Shown here piece after piece: positions 33,006 to 41,666 of a DNA stretch of 64,000 nucleotides (the stretch's first letter is position 1; every line of letters begins with the position of its first letter). The notes under the pieces were generated by a model. It was not told the DNA's origin. It saw nothing but the letters and a program-made list of their open reading frames with translations, and searched no databases. This stretch comes from Desulfotignum sp. (lineage in GTDB: Bacteria > Desulfobacterota > Desulfobacteria > Desulfobacterales > Desulfobacteraceae), in the NCBI GenBank assembly GCA_011390635.1, contig JAABSA010000001.1:224839-288838 (forward strand). The letters run 5' to 3'. The translations under genes and the position numbers were made by a program.

Positions 33006-33749
33006 ATGCAAATGATGGAGACACAGTTTGTGGTGGATCACCTTACCCTGACAGGAGAGCTGTTCTTGCCAGACACCATGGACCCTCCCCTGGTGGTGGG
33101 GTCCCACGGCTTAGAGGGCAGCCGCCACTCTGCCAAACAGCAGGTACTCTCCCGGCTGCTGCCGGAAAACGGTATGGCATTTTTCCGGTTTGACCACCGG
33201 GGGTGCGGGGACAGCCAGGGAAATTTTGTTACTGACACCTCCCTTGCCAAACGGACCAAAGATTTTGTGGCGGCTGTGGGGCATGTTCTGAAACGTGAAC
33301 TCACCTGCCGGAGTATAGGGTTGTTCGGTTCTTCCATGGGCGGGGCCATCTGCATCAATGCCTGGCAGGCCCTGGAAAAAACCGGTGTCAACCTGTGCGG
33401 CGGTGTGCTGTGTGCAGCCCCCGTGAAAAGCCGGACCATCCATAACATCCCCACCCGGAGAACTGATGCCCGGCCGGCCCTGCCCCTTGCTTTTTTTAAA
33501 AATAACCTGCTGTTTGACCTCACCGGCCAGGCAGCCGCCCTCCACCATGTATTGCTTTTCCACGGGGATGCCGACAAGGTAGTGCCGGTGTCCAATGCCC
33601 ATATCATTTATGACAGCATGAAAGCTCCCAAAGAATGCATCATACAACAAGGCGGGGACCACCGGATGTCCTCGCTTGCCCATCAGGCCCAATTTGAAGC
33701 ACGGGCTTTGGCATGGTATAATAAAATATTTGCCCGGGCATTGTCTTGA
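33006..33749 (+). CDS. Alpha/beta-hydrolase (dienelactone/esterase type)
   Basis: 247 residues. It opens with a beta-rich segment (FVVDHLTLTGELFLP). The hydrolase core follows: VVGSHGLEGSRHS (oxyanion region), FFRFDHRGCGDSQG, nucleophile elbow LFGSSMGGAICIN near 108, an Asp in FHGDADKVVPVSNA near 196 and a His in GGDHRMSS near 222. This is a complete serine hydrolase triad. It resembles S9/BAAT-type small hydrolases; the substrate is unknown. The start could also be the ATG three codons later. No partner gene is evident; it converges on cinA. Confidence 0.82.
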   Translation: MQMMETQFVVDHLTLTGELFLPDTMDPPLVVGSHGLEGSRHSAKQQVLSRLLPENGMAFFRFDHRGCGDSQGNFVTDTSLAKRTKDFVAAVGHVLKRELTCRSIGLFGSSMGGAICINAWQALEKTGVNLCGGVLCAAPVKSRTIHNIPTRRTDARPALPLAFFKNNLLFDLTGQAAALHHVLLFHGDADKVVPVSNAHIIYDSMKAPKECIIQQGGDHRMSSLAHQAQFEARALAWYNKIFARALS

Positions 33750-33825
33750 AAGGTCACCGGACCGGGCCGAACCGGTTCTGAATGCAATTTTTTGATCAGG
33801 CACACCTCCTTTTCTCTGTGTGGTT

Positions 33826-35184
33826 TCACCCCTGCTCCCCATTCTTGTCTGTCAGATGTCGCCTGAGGGTTTCCAGGGCCATGGCGGCAAACATTTTCTT
33901 GTTTTTGCTTCTGTCGTCAAACCGGAACGTATAGGTTTGTGATATTGCCACCCCGGGTCCGGCCAGGCCGATACACACCGTTCCCACAGTTTTTTGTGTC
34001 GGACCGCCCCCGGGACCTGCAATGCCGGTAGTGGAAACAGCCCAGTCAGATCCGCTGATCTGTCTTGCACCAGAGGCCATTTCCAGGGCTGTGGTTTCAT
34101 GGACCGCACCATGGGTTTCCAGGGTTTTGGGATTGACATTGAGAATCTTTATTTTGGCTGTATTGGCATAGGTGACCGCTGACAATAAAAAATAATCCGA
34201 ACTGCCCGGCACCTCCGTGATCAAATGGGAAATCAGCCCGCCGGTGCAGGATTCTGCAACCGAAAGGGTCTGGCCGCGCCGGGTGAGCAGTCTGCCCACC
34301 TCAGCTTCCAATGACAGGCCGGTAAACGACACCACCTTGTTTTTCAATTGGTCTTCAACCCATTGTCCTGCCCCGGTTATATAGGCTTGTGGTTCTTTTA
34401 TGGGTGTGTTTATGGTATCAGGATTCCTGGATCCGGTATCCATGGATGCATCATCAGTAACCATGGACTTGATCATGGATTTACCGTCAATGTTGCCGGC
34501 ACGTGCAGCGTCATACACCAGTTTTACTTCAATGGTGGGAAAGCTGGCGCGAAATCCCAGGCGGATACCGGGAAATCTGTCATCAAACCCATCCAGCAGC
34601 GCACCGACTTTGGATTCATGAAGTCCAAAAACAGTCAGACGTCTGATATGCAGGCTGGTTTTGAGAGCAAAGGTTTTTACGATATGCGGTACCACCCGGG
34701 TTTCCATCATCTGTTTCATTTCCGATGGCACCCCGGGCATACAGTAAAACCAGCACTGGTGCAGCAAAAAACAAAATCCCGGTGCCGTGCCGTGGTGATT
34801 GACCAGAACATCTGCCGATGCCGGCAGCCAGGCCTGTTTTTCGTTGTCAGGGGTGAGTGCAAATCCCCGGCGGTCAAAATATGCCTGCATGGATGCACGG
34901 GCTTCTTGGTTCAGCACCAGCGGTTTATTTGCGGCCCTGGCGCAGGCCCGGGCCGTGATATCATCCCGGGTGGGTCCAAGCCCCCCTGTGACCAGGCAGA
35001 GACGGGCCCGCAGGGAAATACGCAACATCGTTTCTGTAACGGCATCCACATCATCCCCTATGGCCGTAATCTGGGAAACCACAATGCCCATCTGTTTGAG
35101 CCGGTCACATAAAAAGCCGCTGTTGGTGTCCACCAGATCTCCCAGCAGCACTTCATCGCCCGTGGACAGAATTTCCGCTCTCAT
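33826..35184 (-). CDS. cinA: CinA-like nicotinamide-nucleotide amidase
   Basis: 452 residues in two domains. Residues 1-170 are the MoaB/MogA-like COG1058 domain (AEILSTGDEVLLGDLVDTNS, VTGGLGPTRDDITA). Residues 290-452 are the PncC domain (GRLLTRRGQTLSVAESCTGGL, ISHLITEVPGSSDYFLLSAVTYAN, TTGIAGPGGGPTQKTVGTV). PncC deamidates NMN in pyridine nucleotide salvage, and CinA proteins also hydrolyse ADP-ribose. The SCTGG serine is the amidase nucleophile. A linker of about 30 residues between the domains looks low in complexity. It is 37 bases downstream of the radical SAM gene. Confidence 0.93.
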   Translation of the reverse strand: MRAEILSTGDEVLLGDLVDTNSGFLCDRLKQMGIVVSQITAIGDDVDAVTETMLRISLRARLCLVTGGLGPTRDDITARACARAANKPLVLNQEARASMQAYFDRRGFALTPDNEKQAWLPASADVLVNHHGTAPGFCFLLHQCWFYCMPGVPSEMKQMMETRVVPHIVKTFALKTSLHIRRLTVFGLHESKVGALLDGFDDRFPGIRLGFRASFPTIEVKLVYDAARAGNIDGKSMIKSMVTDDASMDTGSRNPDTINTPIKEPQAYITGAGQWVEDQLKNKVVSFTGLSLEAEVGRLLTRRGQTLSVAESCTGGLISHLITEVPGSSDYFLLSAVTYANTAKIKILNVNPKTLETHGAVHETTALEMASGARQISGSDWAVSTTGIAGPGGGPTQKTVGTVCIGLAGPGVAISQTYTFRFDDRSKNKKMFAAMALETLRRHLTDKNGEQG

Positions 35185-35221
35185 GTCATATCCTTTTGCA
35201 TATCATTTTTTTTGATAATCA

Positions 35222-36778
35222 TCACTTATCCGGTGTGCCGGCCGTTTTTTGTCTGTCATCCATGCTGCGATTGAAAAATATGGCGTGGTTGGAGGAAAAA
35301 AAAGCAGGGTTCCTGCGGAACCGTGATCCAATTCCCAATTGTTTTTTAAAGGTTTTGTCCAAAAAAAATTTCACCTGTTTTCGGCCCCACCCTGCTGGAT
35401 GGATGAAGTTAAGATACAACGAAAGATCCCCGTGGTAAAATTCCCTGGTATCAAGATCCTGTGCATCCTGGCTGAACCTGGGCAGATTAAATACCGCCAG
35501 GTTCAAATAATCAATATACTCCTGGTGGTGCCTCGTAAAATCAAGGGTTTTACAGGCAGAGGCCTTATCTTCGAAACTGGTGCCGAACAGCAGATATACA
35601 TAGGTAAAAATACCGGCCTGGCTGAGATTTTTCAAAATCCGGGACACCAGGGCCAGATCCGTGCCCTTGTGCATGCTGTCCAGGACAGCCTGGTCACCGG
35701 ATTCCAGGCCCAGTTTGAGCATGCCGCACCCGCTGCGTTTTAATTGAAGGCAGAAATCTTTGCTGGCCAAATCTTTTTCAAACCGCACAAACCCATACCA
35801 GGTAAAGGGAATATCATTGCCAAAGGCGGCCAGTGCCCGTAAAAATGCAGGGGTCATGGCATTGTCGATAAAATGTATCGTGTCCGGATGAAACCGCTTA
35901 TACACTTCCATGACATCATCCAGCACAAGTGCGGCACGTCTGGTGCGGTAGGGGCGGATTTCCGCTTTTTCAGGGCAGAACCTGCATTTGCGCCAATAGC
36001 AACCGATAGTGCTTCTGAACGGCAGAATCTTTGCCGGGGCCAGGTAGTCATGGGCTGCGGCAAACCCGTAATCCGGAACATAGTGCCGCTTTGTGGTACC
36101 GGGTTTACCCAGCAGTTCCAGCAGCGGGATCTCCCCTTCTCCGGGTATCATGACATCAATGAGCCCGGTAAAGGGATTGGTGAAGTCCGGCTGGCTCATC
36201 CAGGAAGAGACCAGTCCCCCGCCCATGACCAGTTTTTTATGAACAAAATTGTCCCGAATCCAACCGGCCAGGGCAAAGCTGACCAGGGCCTGGTTAAGAT
36301 AGCACAGAGAAATTCCCACCCAGCAAGAATCCCATTGGGACAGCACCGGCCGAAGCCGGTCTTCAAAATACTCATAAAACGGATTGGAACGGTAGGTTTG
36401 TGCACTTGTGAGCAGGTCTTTGCTGCGCACAGAAGACAGATGGTGATCCGCATAATCACTCAAGGTCACTTTGAACCGCTTATCCACGGCAAGGGTCAGC
36501 AGTTTGTTTAGATCATATACCCGCTGGTGGTAACGGTCCTGGTTGGTATATAATGCCGGATCCCGCAGATCGGCAAGAATGAAGTCCCGGTTTTTCAATG
36601 CCCTGGCAGACCAGGAATCCGTGGGGATCAACTCCCGGCTGATCAGGTATAAAAAACCGTCAATGCTGGCATCAATCACCTGGCAAAAAATACCATTGTC
36701 TGCCAGGGCTCCTGCCAGATATGCCACCCCTGCAGGTGGTTCACAGGGTTTGGCCACAGGGGGAAATAGTAATAACAT
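35222..36778 (-). CDS. Radical SAM protein with B12-binding-like N-terminus
   Basis: 518 residues. The start MLLLFPPVAKPCEPPAGVAYLAGAL matches the front of B12-binding radical SAM proteins, although a clear DxHxxG cobalamin motif is not visible. The cluster site is IGCYWRKCRFCPEK, spaced CX4CX2C rather than CX3CX2C. Downstream are TIHFIDNAMTPAFLRAL and KLGLESGDQAVLDSMHKG, the usual SAM-binding strands. The product could be a methyltransferase or another radical enzyme; the substrate is unknown. GAGGA precedes the ATG. It is probably co-transcribed with cinA. Confidence 0.85.
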   Translation of the reverse strand: MLLLFPPVAKPCEPPAGVAYLAGALADNGIFCQVIDASIDGFLYLISRELIPTDSWSARALKNRDFILADLRDPALYTNQDRYHQRVYDLNKLLTLAVDKRFKVTLSDYADHHLSSVRSKDLLTSAQTYRSNPFYEYFEDRLRPVLSQWDSCWVGISLCYLNQALVSFALAGWIRDNFVHKKLVMGGGLVSSWMSQPDFTNPFTGLIDVMIPGEGEIPLLELLGKPGTTKRHYVPDYGFAAAHDYLAPAKILPFRSTIGCYWRKCRFCPEKAEIRPYRTRRAALVLDDVMEVYKRFHPDTIHFIDNAMTPAFLRALAAFGNDIPFTWYGFVRFEKDLASKDFCLQLKRSGCGMLKLGLESGDQAVLDSMHKGTDLALVSRILKNLSQAGIFTYVYLLFGTSFEDKASACKTLDFTRHHQEYIDYLNLAVFNLPRFSQDAQDLDTREFYHGDLSLYLNFIHPAGWGRKQVKFFLDKTFKKQLGIGSRFRRNPAFFSSNHAIFFNRSMDDRQKTAGTPDK

Positions 36779-36862
36779 CAGATTAGGTCCTCATTTGGTA
36801 TCTTTGATGCCAGCACATGCTTGTACCATATTTGCGGGAAATTGCCCAAAGAAAATGTGAGA

Positions 36863-36888
36863 AAATGTTTCTGTCCATAGAAACATTT
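36863..36888 (+). promoter_or_regulatory. Palindrome upstream of the trp promoter
   Basis: AAATGTTTC and GAAACATTT form a 9-bp perfect inverted repeat with an eight-base centre, ending three bases before the -35 hexamer of the trp promoter. It may be an operator. It does not resemble the E. coli TrpR site. Confidence 0.45.
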
Positions 36889-36891
36889 GTC

Positions 36892-36918
36892 TTGACAACC
36901 CGATGCAAATTGTATAAT
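36892..36918 (+). promoter_or_regulatory. Sigma70-type promoter of the trp operon
   Basis: TTGACA (36892) and TATAAT (36913) are both consensus hexamers, though the spacer is only 15 bases. They lie about 115 bases upstream of trpE, oriented correctly. The short spacer would make the promoter weaker or regulator-dependent. Confidence 0.7.
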
Positions 36919-36963
36919 TTGCCCGGCAGCGTAACAATGCAGCTTTGATTGCCAAAGGAAAAA

Positions 36964-37059
36964 ATGCAGTCCAGAACATTGCAGATACACCCTAAACTTG
37001 TCACATATCTTTGGATAACCACAGGCAGTTCCCATGATCTTATCCCAGTTTCCCGGTAA
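36964..37059 (+). CDS. Candidate trp leader ORF overlapping the trpE start
   Basis: A 31-codon ORF, too short for the track. AAAGGA lies four bases before its ATG, a better ribosome site than trpE has. It encodes MQSRTLQIHPKLVTYLWITT and continues through the trpE ATG (37034) in another frame, stopping at TAA 37057-37059. One Trp codon is present. There is no following hairpin plus T-run, so classic attenuation is not supported. It may couple translation to trpE or be fortuitous. Confidence 0.4.
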   Translation: MQSRTLQIHPKLVTYLWITTGSSHDLIPVSR

Positions 37060-38551
37060 ATCCCGCTTCAGACAATTTGCCAAAAACCATAACGTGGTAC
37101 CGGTGTGCACCAGGATTCTTGCAGATACCGATACCCCGGTTTCCATCTTGAACAAATGCCATGCTCCAGACAGGGAAACGTTTCTTCTGGAAAGCGTGGA
37201 AGGAACAGAACGATGGGCCAGGTACAGTTTTTTAGGGGTGCGTGCCTATGGCAGCGTGCAGGTGTTTAAAGAGCATGTAACGCTTGTTACCCATAAAAAC
37301 ACTGCCCAAGAAAAATACCAAACCATTGCTCATGACAATGACCCTCTGGCTGTTATCCGCAACATTATTGCAGGTTATCACCCGGCACATATCCCGGATC
37401 TTCCCCGTTTCTGGACCGGTCTGACAGGATATGTGACCTATGAAATGGTCTCTTTTTTTGAGAACATCCCGGTATCCCTGCCTGAAAATGAACCCTATGC
37501 CCATTTTATTATCCCGGACCAGATGGTTATCTTTGATAATGTCCAGCAGACCCTGACCTGTCTGAACATCTGTTACCTGGATGCAGATGCACACCCGGAT
37601 GGGGTATATGAACTGGCAGTGCACGACCTGCACCGGCTTGTGCGCATGGTGAACGCCACGCCCCGGACCCCTGTTTTTTCAAAGACAGATCCTGTGACCC
37701 TGGAAAGCCTGATTCCCCCATCCCGATACCTTGCCGGGGTGGATACCATCAAGCACCATATCCGGGAAGGAGATATCTTCCAGGCGGTGTATTCCCAGCC
37801 GTTTTCCTGCAGAACCAACCTGGATCCGATCCTGTTCTACCGGGCTCAGCGGTACATCAACCCCTCTCCCTATATGTTTTTCATGAACTTCGGTGACAGG
37901 GTCATTGCCGGATCATCTCCGGAAACCATGGTCAGGCTGGAAAACACAGTGGCCACTCTCAGACCCATTGCCGGAACCCGGCCCAGGGGAACCACTGAGC
38001 AACAGGACCAGGCACTGGCAGATGAACTGCTCGGTGATGAAAAAGAAAGAGCAGAGCATGTCATGCTCATCGATCTGGGCAGAAACGATCTGGGCCGGGT
38101 GGCAGAACCCGGCACCGTGCAGGTGACAGACACCATGATCATCGAACGGTATTCCCATGTCATGCACCTGGTATCCAATATCACCTGTGACCTGAAACAG
38201 ACCTGTGATGCCCTGGACCTGTTTGCTGCCACCTTTCCCGCCGGCACCCTTACCGGAGCCCCTAAAATAAAGGCCATGGAGATCATCAGCAGGCTGGAAG
38301 ACCAGCCAAGAAAAATATATGGCGGGGCTGCCGGATATATTTCCTTTACAGGCAACATGGATTTTGCCATTATCATACGTACCGCAGTCATGGAAAACCA
38401 GACCCTGACAGTCCAGGCCGGGGCCGGCATTGTGTATGATTCAGATCCCGAAACAGAACTCGAAGAATGTAAAAACAAAGCAAAAAGTGTCGGGGCCGCC
38501 TTGAAACTGGCACTTTCCCACACCCCCCTTTCCCATACCAATGGAGGCTGA
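37034..38551 (+). CDS. trpE: Anthranilate synthase component I
   Basis: 505 residues; forms anthranilate from chorismate with ammonia delivered by TrpG. The N-terminal regulatory part has the family opening (NHNVVPVCTRILADTDTPVS, FLLESVEGTERWARYSFLG); the LLES segment is part of the tryptophan feedback site in TrpE. The chorismate-binding core has IREGDIFQAVYSQPF, GSSPETMVRLE, TLRPIAGTRPRG, EHVMLIDLGRNDLGRV and FPAGTLTGAPKIKAMEII. It has only a weak ribosome site. trpG follows after two bases, so expression is coupled. Confidence 0.95.
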   Translation: MILSQFPGKSRFRQFAKNHNVVPVCTRILADTDTPVSILNKCHAPDRETFLLESVEGTERWARYSFLGVRAYGSVQVFKEHVTLVTHKNTAQEKYQTIAHDNDPLAVIRNIIAGYHPAHIPDLPRFWTGLTGYVTYEMVSFFENIPVSLPENEPYAHFIIPDQMVIFDNVQQTLTCLNICYLDADAHPDGVYELAVHDLHRLVRMVNATPRTPVFSKTDPVTLESLIPPSRYLAGVDTIKHHIREGDIFQAVYSQPFSCRTNLDPILFYRAQRYINPSPYMFFMNFGDRVIAGSSPETMVRLENTVATLRPIAGTRPRGTTEQQDQALADELLGDEKERAEHVMLIDLGRNDLGRVAEPGTVQVTDTMIIERYSHVMHLVSNITCDLKQTCDALDLFAATFPAGTLTGAPKIKAMEIISRLEDQPRKIYGGAAGYISFTGNMDFAIIIRTAVMENQTLTVQAGAGIVYDSDPETELEECKNKAKSVGAALKLALSHTPLSHTNGG

Positions 38552-38553
38552 TC

Positions 38554-39126
38554 ATGCAGGTGGTCATCATCGACAATTATGATTCATTTACCTTTAACCT
38601 GGTACATTATCTGCTGCATACAGGTGTGACAGTAGAGGTGTTCAGAAACGACAAAATCAGTGTCAGGGACCTGGAAGAAATGGACCCCGGTGCCATTGTT
38701 ATTTCACCCGGCCCGGGCCGGCCCGAAGATGCCGGCATATCGCTGGATGTGGTGGGTCATTTGTCCGGCAAGATTCCCATCCTGGGGGTTTGTCTCGGTC
38801 ACCAGGTCATAGCCCGGAGCTTCGGAGGCACCATTGTTCATGCCCAACAGATCATGCACGGCAAAACATCAATCATCACCACGGACGGAGACCATATTTT
38901 TGCGGGCATTTCCCGGCCCTTTGCCGTGATGCGGTACCATTCTCTGGCAGTGCGGGCATCAGATCTTCCACACTGTCTCCAGGTAACCGCCAGGACCAAA
39001 GATGGTGAAATCATGGGCATCCGGCATAAGGACCACCCCACCCAGGGGGTCCAGTTCCATCCGGAATCCTTCATGACCGCCGTGGGCAAACGGTTGATCC
39101 GCAATTTTATTACAGGAGCGGCATAG
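38554..39126 (+). CDS. trpG: Anthranilate synthase component II (glutamine amidotransferase)
   Basis: 190 residues of the class I amidotransferase fold: VIIDNYDSFTFNLVHYL at the start, VISPGPGRPEDAG (oxyanion region), the nucleophile Cys in GVCLGHQVIARSFGG near 80 and the His-Glu pair in GVQFHPESFMTA near the end. It supplies ammonia to TrpE. The single-domain, separate-gene form is like that of many deltaproteobacteria. It may also serve as PabA for folate synthesis if no second copy exists. It abuts trpD without a gap. Confidence 0.95.
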   Translation: MQVVIIDNYDSFTFNLVHYLLHTGVTVEVFRNDKISVRDLEEMDPGAIVISPGPGRPEDAGISLDVVGHLSGKIPILGVCLGHQVIARSFGGTIVHAQQIMHGKTSIITTDGDHIFAGISRPFAVMRYHSLAVRASDLPHCLQVTARTKDGEIMGIRHKDHPTQGVQFHPESFMTAVGKRLIRNFITGAA

Positions 39127-40134
39127 ATGACTTTCATTGACAATCTCAACTGTATTATCGCAGGCCAAAACCTTACCCGGGAGCAGGCTGCAGAGATGAT
39201 CACAGATATTTTCAGCGGCACTGTAACCCCTGCCCGGACCGGGGCATTCATGGCCGCTCTGGCCACCAAGGGTGAAACCTTCGAGGAACTGGCAGGCGCG
39301 GCCCGGGCCATGCGCAGAAAAGCCGCCCGGATACAGACCCTGTCCAAAAAGGTCATTGACACCTGCGGCACCGGAGGTGATGCCTCAGGTTCCTTTAATA
39401 TCTCCACCACAGCCGCCTTTGTGGTGGCAGGTGCCGGAATCACGGTGGCCAAACACGGCAACCGCAGTATCTCGAGCAAATGCGGCAGTGCGGATGTGCT
39501 GGAAGCACTGGGGGTCAATCTTGACCTTGATCCGGAGATTGTGGAAGAAGCCATCAATGAGATCGGCATCGGGTTCATGTTTGCCCCCCGTTTCCACGGG
39601 GCCATGAAACATGCGGCACAGGCCAGAAAGGAATGCGGTATCCGCAGCATATTCAACATGCTGGGGCCCCTGAGCAACCCGGCTGCCGCCTCCTGCCAGA
39701 TTGTAGGGGTGTATGCCCCGGCCCTTACGGAAATGTTTGCCAAAGCCCTGCATCTTCTGGGCGTGGAAAACGCCTTTGTGGTCCATGGCCACGACGGCAT
39801 GGATGAAATCACCACCACGGATCTGACCCGGGTATCCCAATTGTCCAGGGGCCGCATCAAATCCTATGATCTGGATCCGCTGCAGTATTTTGACGATTAT
39901 GCCGATCCCGCAGATCTTATGGGAGGTGATGTACAGACAAATGCCGGCATCACTGCCGCCATCCTGGACGGTGAAAAAGGCCCCCGGCGGAATATTGTAC
40001 TGATCAATGCCGGGGCAGGCCTTGTGGCGGCTGATGCGGCCAAAGACATCCACCAGGGGATAGAAATGGCGGCAGATGCCATTGATTCGGGCAGGGCCAT
40101 GAAAAAATGCCGGGCGCTGGTCCGGTTTACTTAG
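39127..40134 (+). CDS. trpD: Anthranilate phosphoribosyltransferase
   Basis: 335 residues. It couples anthranilate to PRPP. The PRPP-binding loop is DTCGTGGDASGSFNISTTAAFV near 80, followed by VAKHGNRSISSKCGSADVLEALG. FMFAPRFHGAMKHAAQARKECGIRSIFNMLGPLSNPA is the substrate region. The start codon follows the trpG stop immediately. Length and motifs are normal for the family. Confidence 0.96.
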   Translation: MTFIDNLNCIIAGQNLTREQAAEMITDIFSGTVTPARTGAFMAALATKGETFEELAGAARAMRRKAARIQTLSKKVIDTCGTGGDASGSFNISTTAAFVVAGAGITVAKHGNRSISSKCGSADVLEALGVNLDLDPEIVEEAINEIGIGFMFAPRFHGAMKHAAQARKECGIRSIFNMLGPLSNPAAASCQIVGVYAPALTEMFAKALHLLGVENAFVVHGHDGMDEITTTDLTRVSQLSRGRIKSYDLDPLQYFDDYADPADLMGGDVQTNAGITAAILDGEKGPRRNIVLINAGAGLVAADAAKDIHQGIEMAADAIDSGRAMKKCRALVRFT

Positions 40135-40148
40135 AGCGAAGGGCACAG

Positions 40149-40946
40149 ATGAAAATCAGCGGGTTTTTAAAAACCATACAAGAGATCAAGCAACAGGAGG
40201 TGGAGCAGCACCGGCGCAATTTCCCCCTGGCTGCCTTGCGCAGGAAAGTTGAGCAGTTGCCCGGCCGGGCTGATTTTTTTGCAGCCATGACAAAAAGCTG
40301 CCCGTCAGATGTGGGCATTATTGCGGAAATCAAAAAAGCCTCCCCTTCCAAGGGGGATATCCGGCTGGATTTGGACACCAGATCCTTTGTTGCAGCTTTC
40401 ACCGATGCAGGGGCAAGGGCTGTGTCGGTGCTAACGGAATCGAAATATTTCAAAGGCAGCCTGGCAGATCTTGCAACCGCCTGCACTGCCACGGATCTGC
40501 CGGTGCTCAGAAAGGATTTCATCATCCATGAGTACCAGATCTATGAAGCAAAACAGGCAGGGGCTTCGTCTGTGCTGCTCATCACCACATTGCTGTCCTC
40601 TTGCCAGCAGGCGGAGTATACCAGTCTTGCACGTGAACTGCACATGGAACCTTTGGTGGAAATCGCTTCTGAGTGGGAAATGGAGCAGGCCCTTGTGACC
40701 GGGGCAAAGGTGGTGGGCATCAACAACAGAAATCTTGCCACCCTTGAAGTGGACACAGCGGCTGCCGGCCGTATCGCCGCTGTTTTGCCCAAAGACATCC
40801 TGCCGGTGGCAGCCTCGGGGATTGTCTGCCGCAGGGATGTCACAGACGGGGTAAATGCCGGTATATACAACTTTCTAGTGGGAGAAAGCATTGTCCGTGC
40901 AAAAAATCCCGGGGCATTTATCCGTTCTTTGATCCAGGATGCATAA
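40149..40946 (+). CDS. trpC: Indole-3-glycerol-phosphate synthase
   Basis: 265 residues from the ATG at 40149, with GAAGGG just upstream; the ORF-track start lies inside trpD and lacks family similarity. The TIM-barrel landmarks are VGIIAEIKKASPSKGDIR near 55, VSVLTESKYFKGS, PVLRKDFIIHEYQIYEA, EPLVEIASEWEMEQA, VVGINNRNLATLEVD and ASGIVCRRDV. It closes the indole ring of indole-3-glycerol phosphate. It overlaps the trpF start by eight bases. Confidence 0.95.
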   Translation: MKISGFLKTIQEIKQQEVEQHRRNFPLAALRRKVEQLPGRADFFAAMTKSCPSDVGIIAEIKKASPSKGDIRLDLDTRSFVAAFTDAGARAVSVLTESKYFKGSLADLATACTATDLPVLRKDFIIHEYQIYEAKQAGASSVLLITTLLSSCQQAEYTSLARELHMEPLVEIASEWEMEQALVTGAKVVGINNRNLATLEVDTAAAGRIAAVLPKDILPVAASGIVCRRDVTDGVNAGIYNFLVGESIVRAKNPGAFIRSLIQDA

Positions 40947-41637
40947 AACCGTGGCAGTATCCTTTACCCACAAATTTCCCGCCCTTCGCCCCTTTATCAA
41001 GATCTGCGGATTGACCGATCCTGACAATGCAGCGGCATGCGCCCGGGCAGGTGCCGATGTCATCGGGCTGGTGTTTTACCCAAAAAGTCCACGGCACCTG
41101 CCGATATCCCGGGCCGTGGAGGTGGTACAGGCCCTTCCCTCCCATGTCCCGGTCTGGGGGGTGTTTGTAGATGCAACTTTGGATGCCATCATGGCACATG
41201 TGGATGCCTGCGGTTTAACAGGTGTACAGCTCCATGGCATAGAGCCGCCGGAACTTCTGGATGCGTTGGCCCAAAAAAATCTGACCGTGGTCAAGGCTGT
41301 TTTTTCCTCCAGGCATCCGTGCTTAGATACCATCGGCCAGTATGCATCTGCTGACGGCTTTTTGGTGGAATGCGGGCTGGGAAAACTGCCCGGCGGCAAT
41401 GCCAGGACCTGGGACTTTCACCGGGCTAAAAAAATTACCGCACAGCACCCGGTGATTCTGGCCGGCGGCTTAAACAGAGACAACATCAGCCAGGCCATTG
41501 CCGATGTTTCCCCTATGGGGGTAGATATCTCATCAGGTGTGGAAACCGCTCCCGGCACCAAGCACATCCCCAGGGTTGCTGACCTGGTCATGCAGGTCAA
41601 AGGATTGCAGGATGTAATCTACGGAGGCAGTGCTTGA
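40939..41637 (+). CDS. trpF: Phosphoribosylanthranilate isomerase
   Basis: 232 residues. Key segments are FIKICGLTDPDNAAACARAGAD (catalytic Cys in KICGL), VIGLVFYPKSPRHL, GVFVDA, LTGVQLHGIEPPELL and VILAGGLNRDNISQAI. GVDISSGVETAPGTKHIPRV carries the catalytic Asp. The start overlaps the trpC stop (ATGCATAA). It is the last gene of this trp set; trpB and trpA do not follow, because a convergent LysM gene begins 30 bases later. Confidence 0.95.
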   Translation: MHKTVAVSFTHKFPALRPFIKICGLTDPDNAAACARAGADVIGLVFYPKSPRHLPISRAVEVVQALPSHVPVWGVFVDATLDAIMAHVDACGLTGVQLHGIEPPELLDALAQKNLTVVKAVFSSRHPCLDTIGQYASADGFLVECGLGKLPGGNARTWDFHRAKKITAQHPVILAGGLNRDNISQAIADVSPMGVDISSGVETAPGTKHIPRVADLVMQVKGLQDVIYGGSA

Positions 41638-41666
41638 GCATGGTGGTGCCCCAGCGCGGTGGTGGC

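Noticed and set aside
33111-33842. 243-residue minus-strand ORF opposite the alpha/beta-hydrolase
   Set aside because: Antisense shadow of a gene with a complete catalytic triad on the plus strand.
36925-37033. Classic trp attenuator
   Set aside because: No hairpin plus T-run precedes trpE, and the leader ORF has one Trp codon only.
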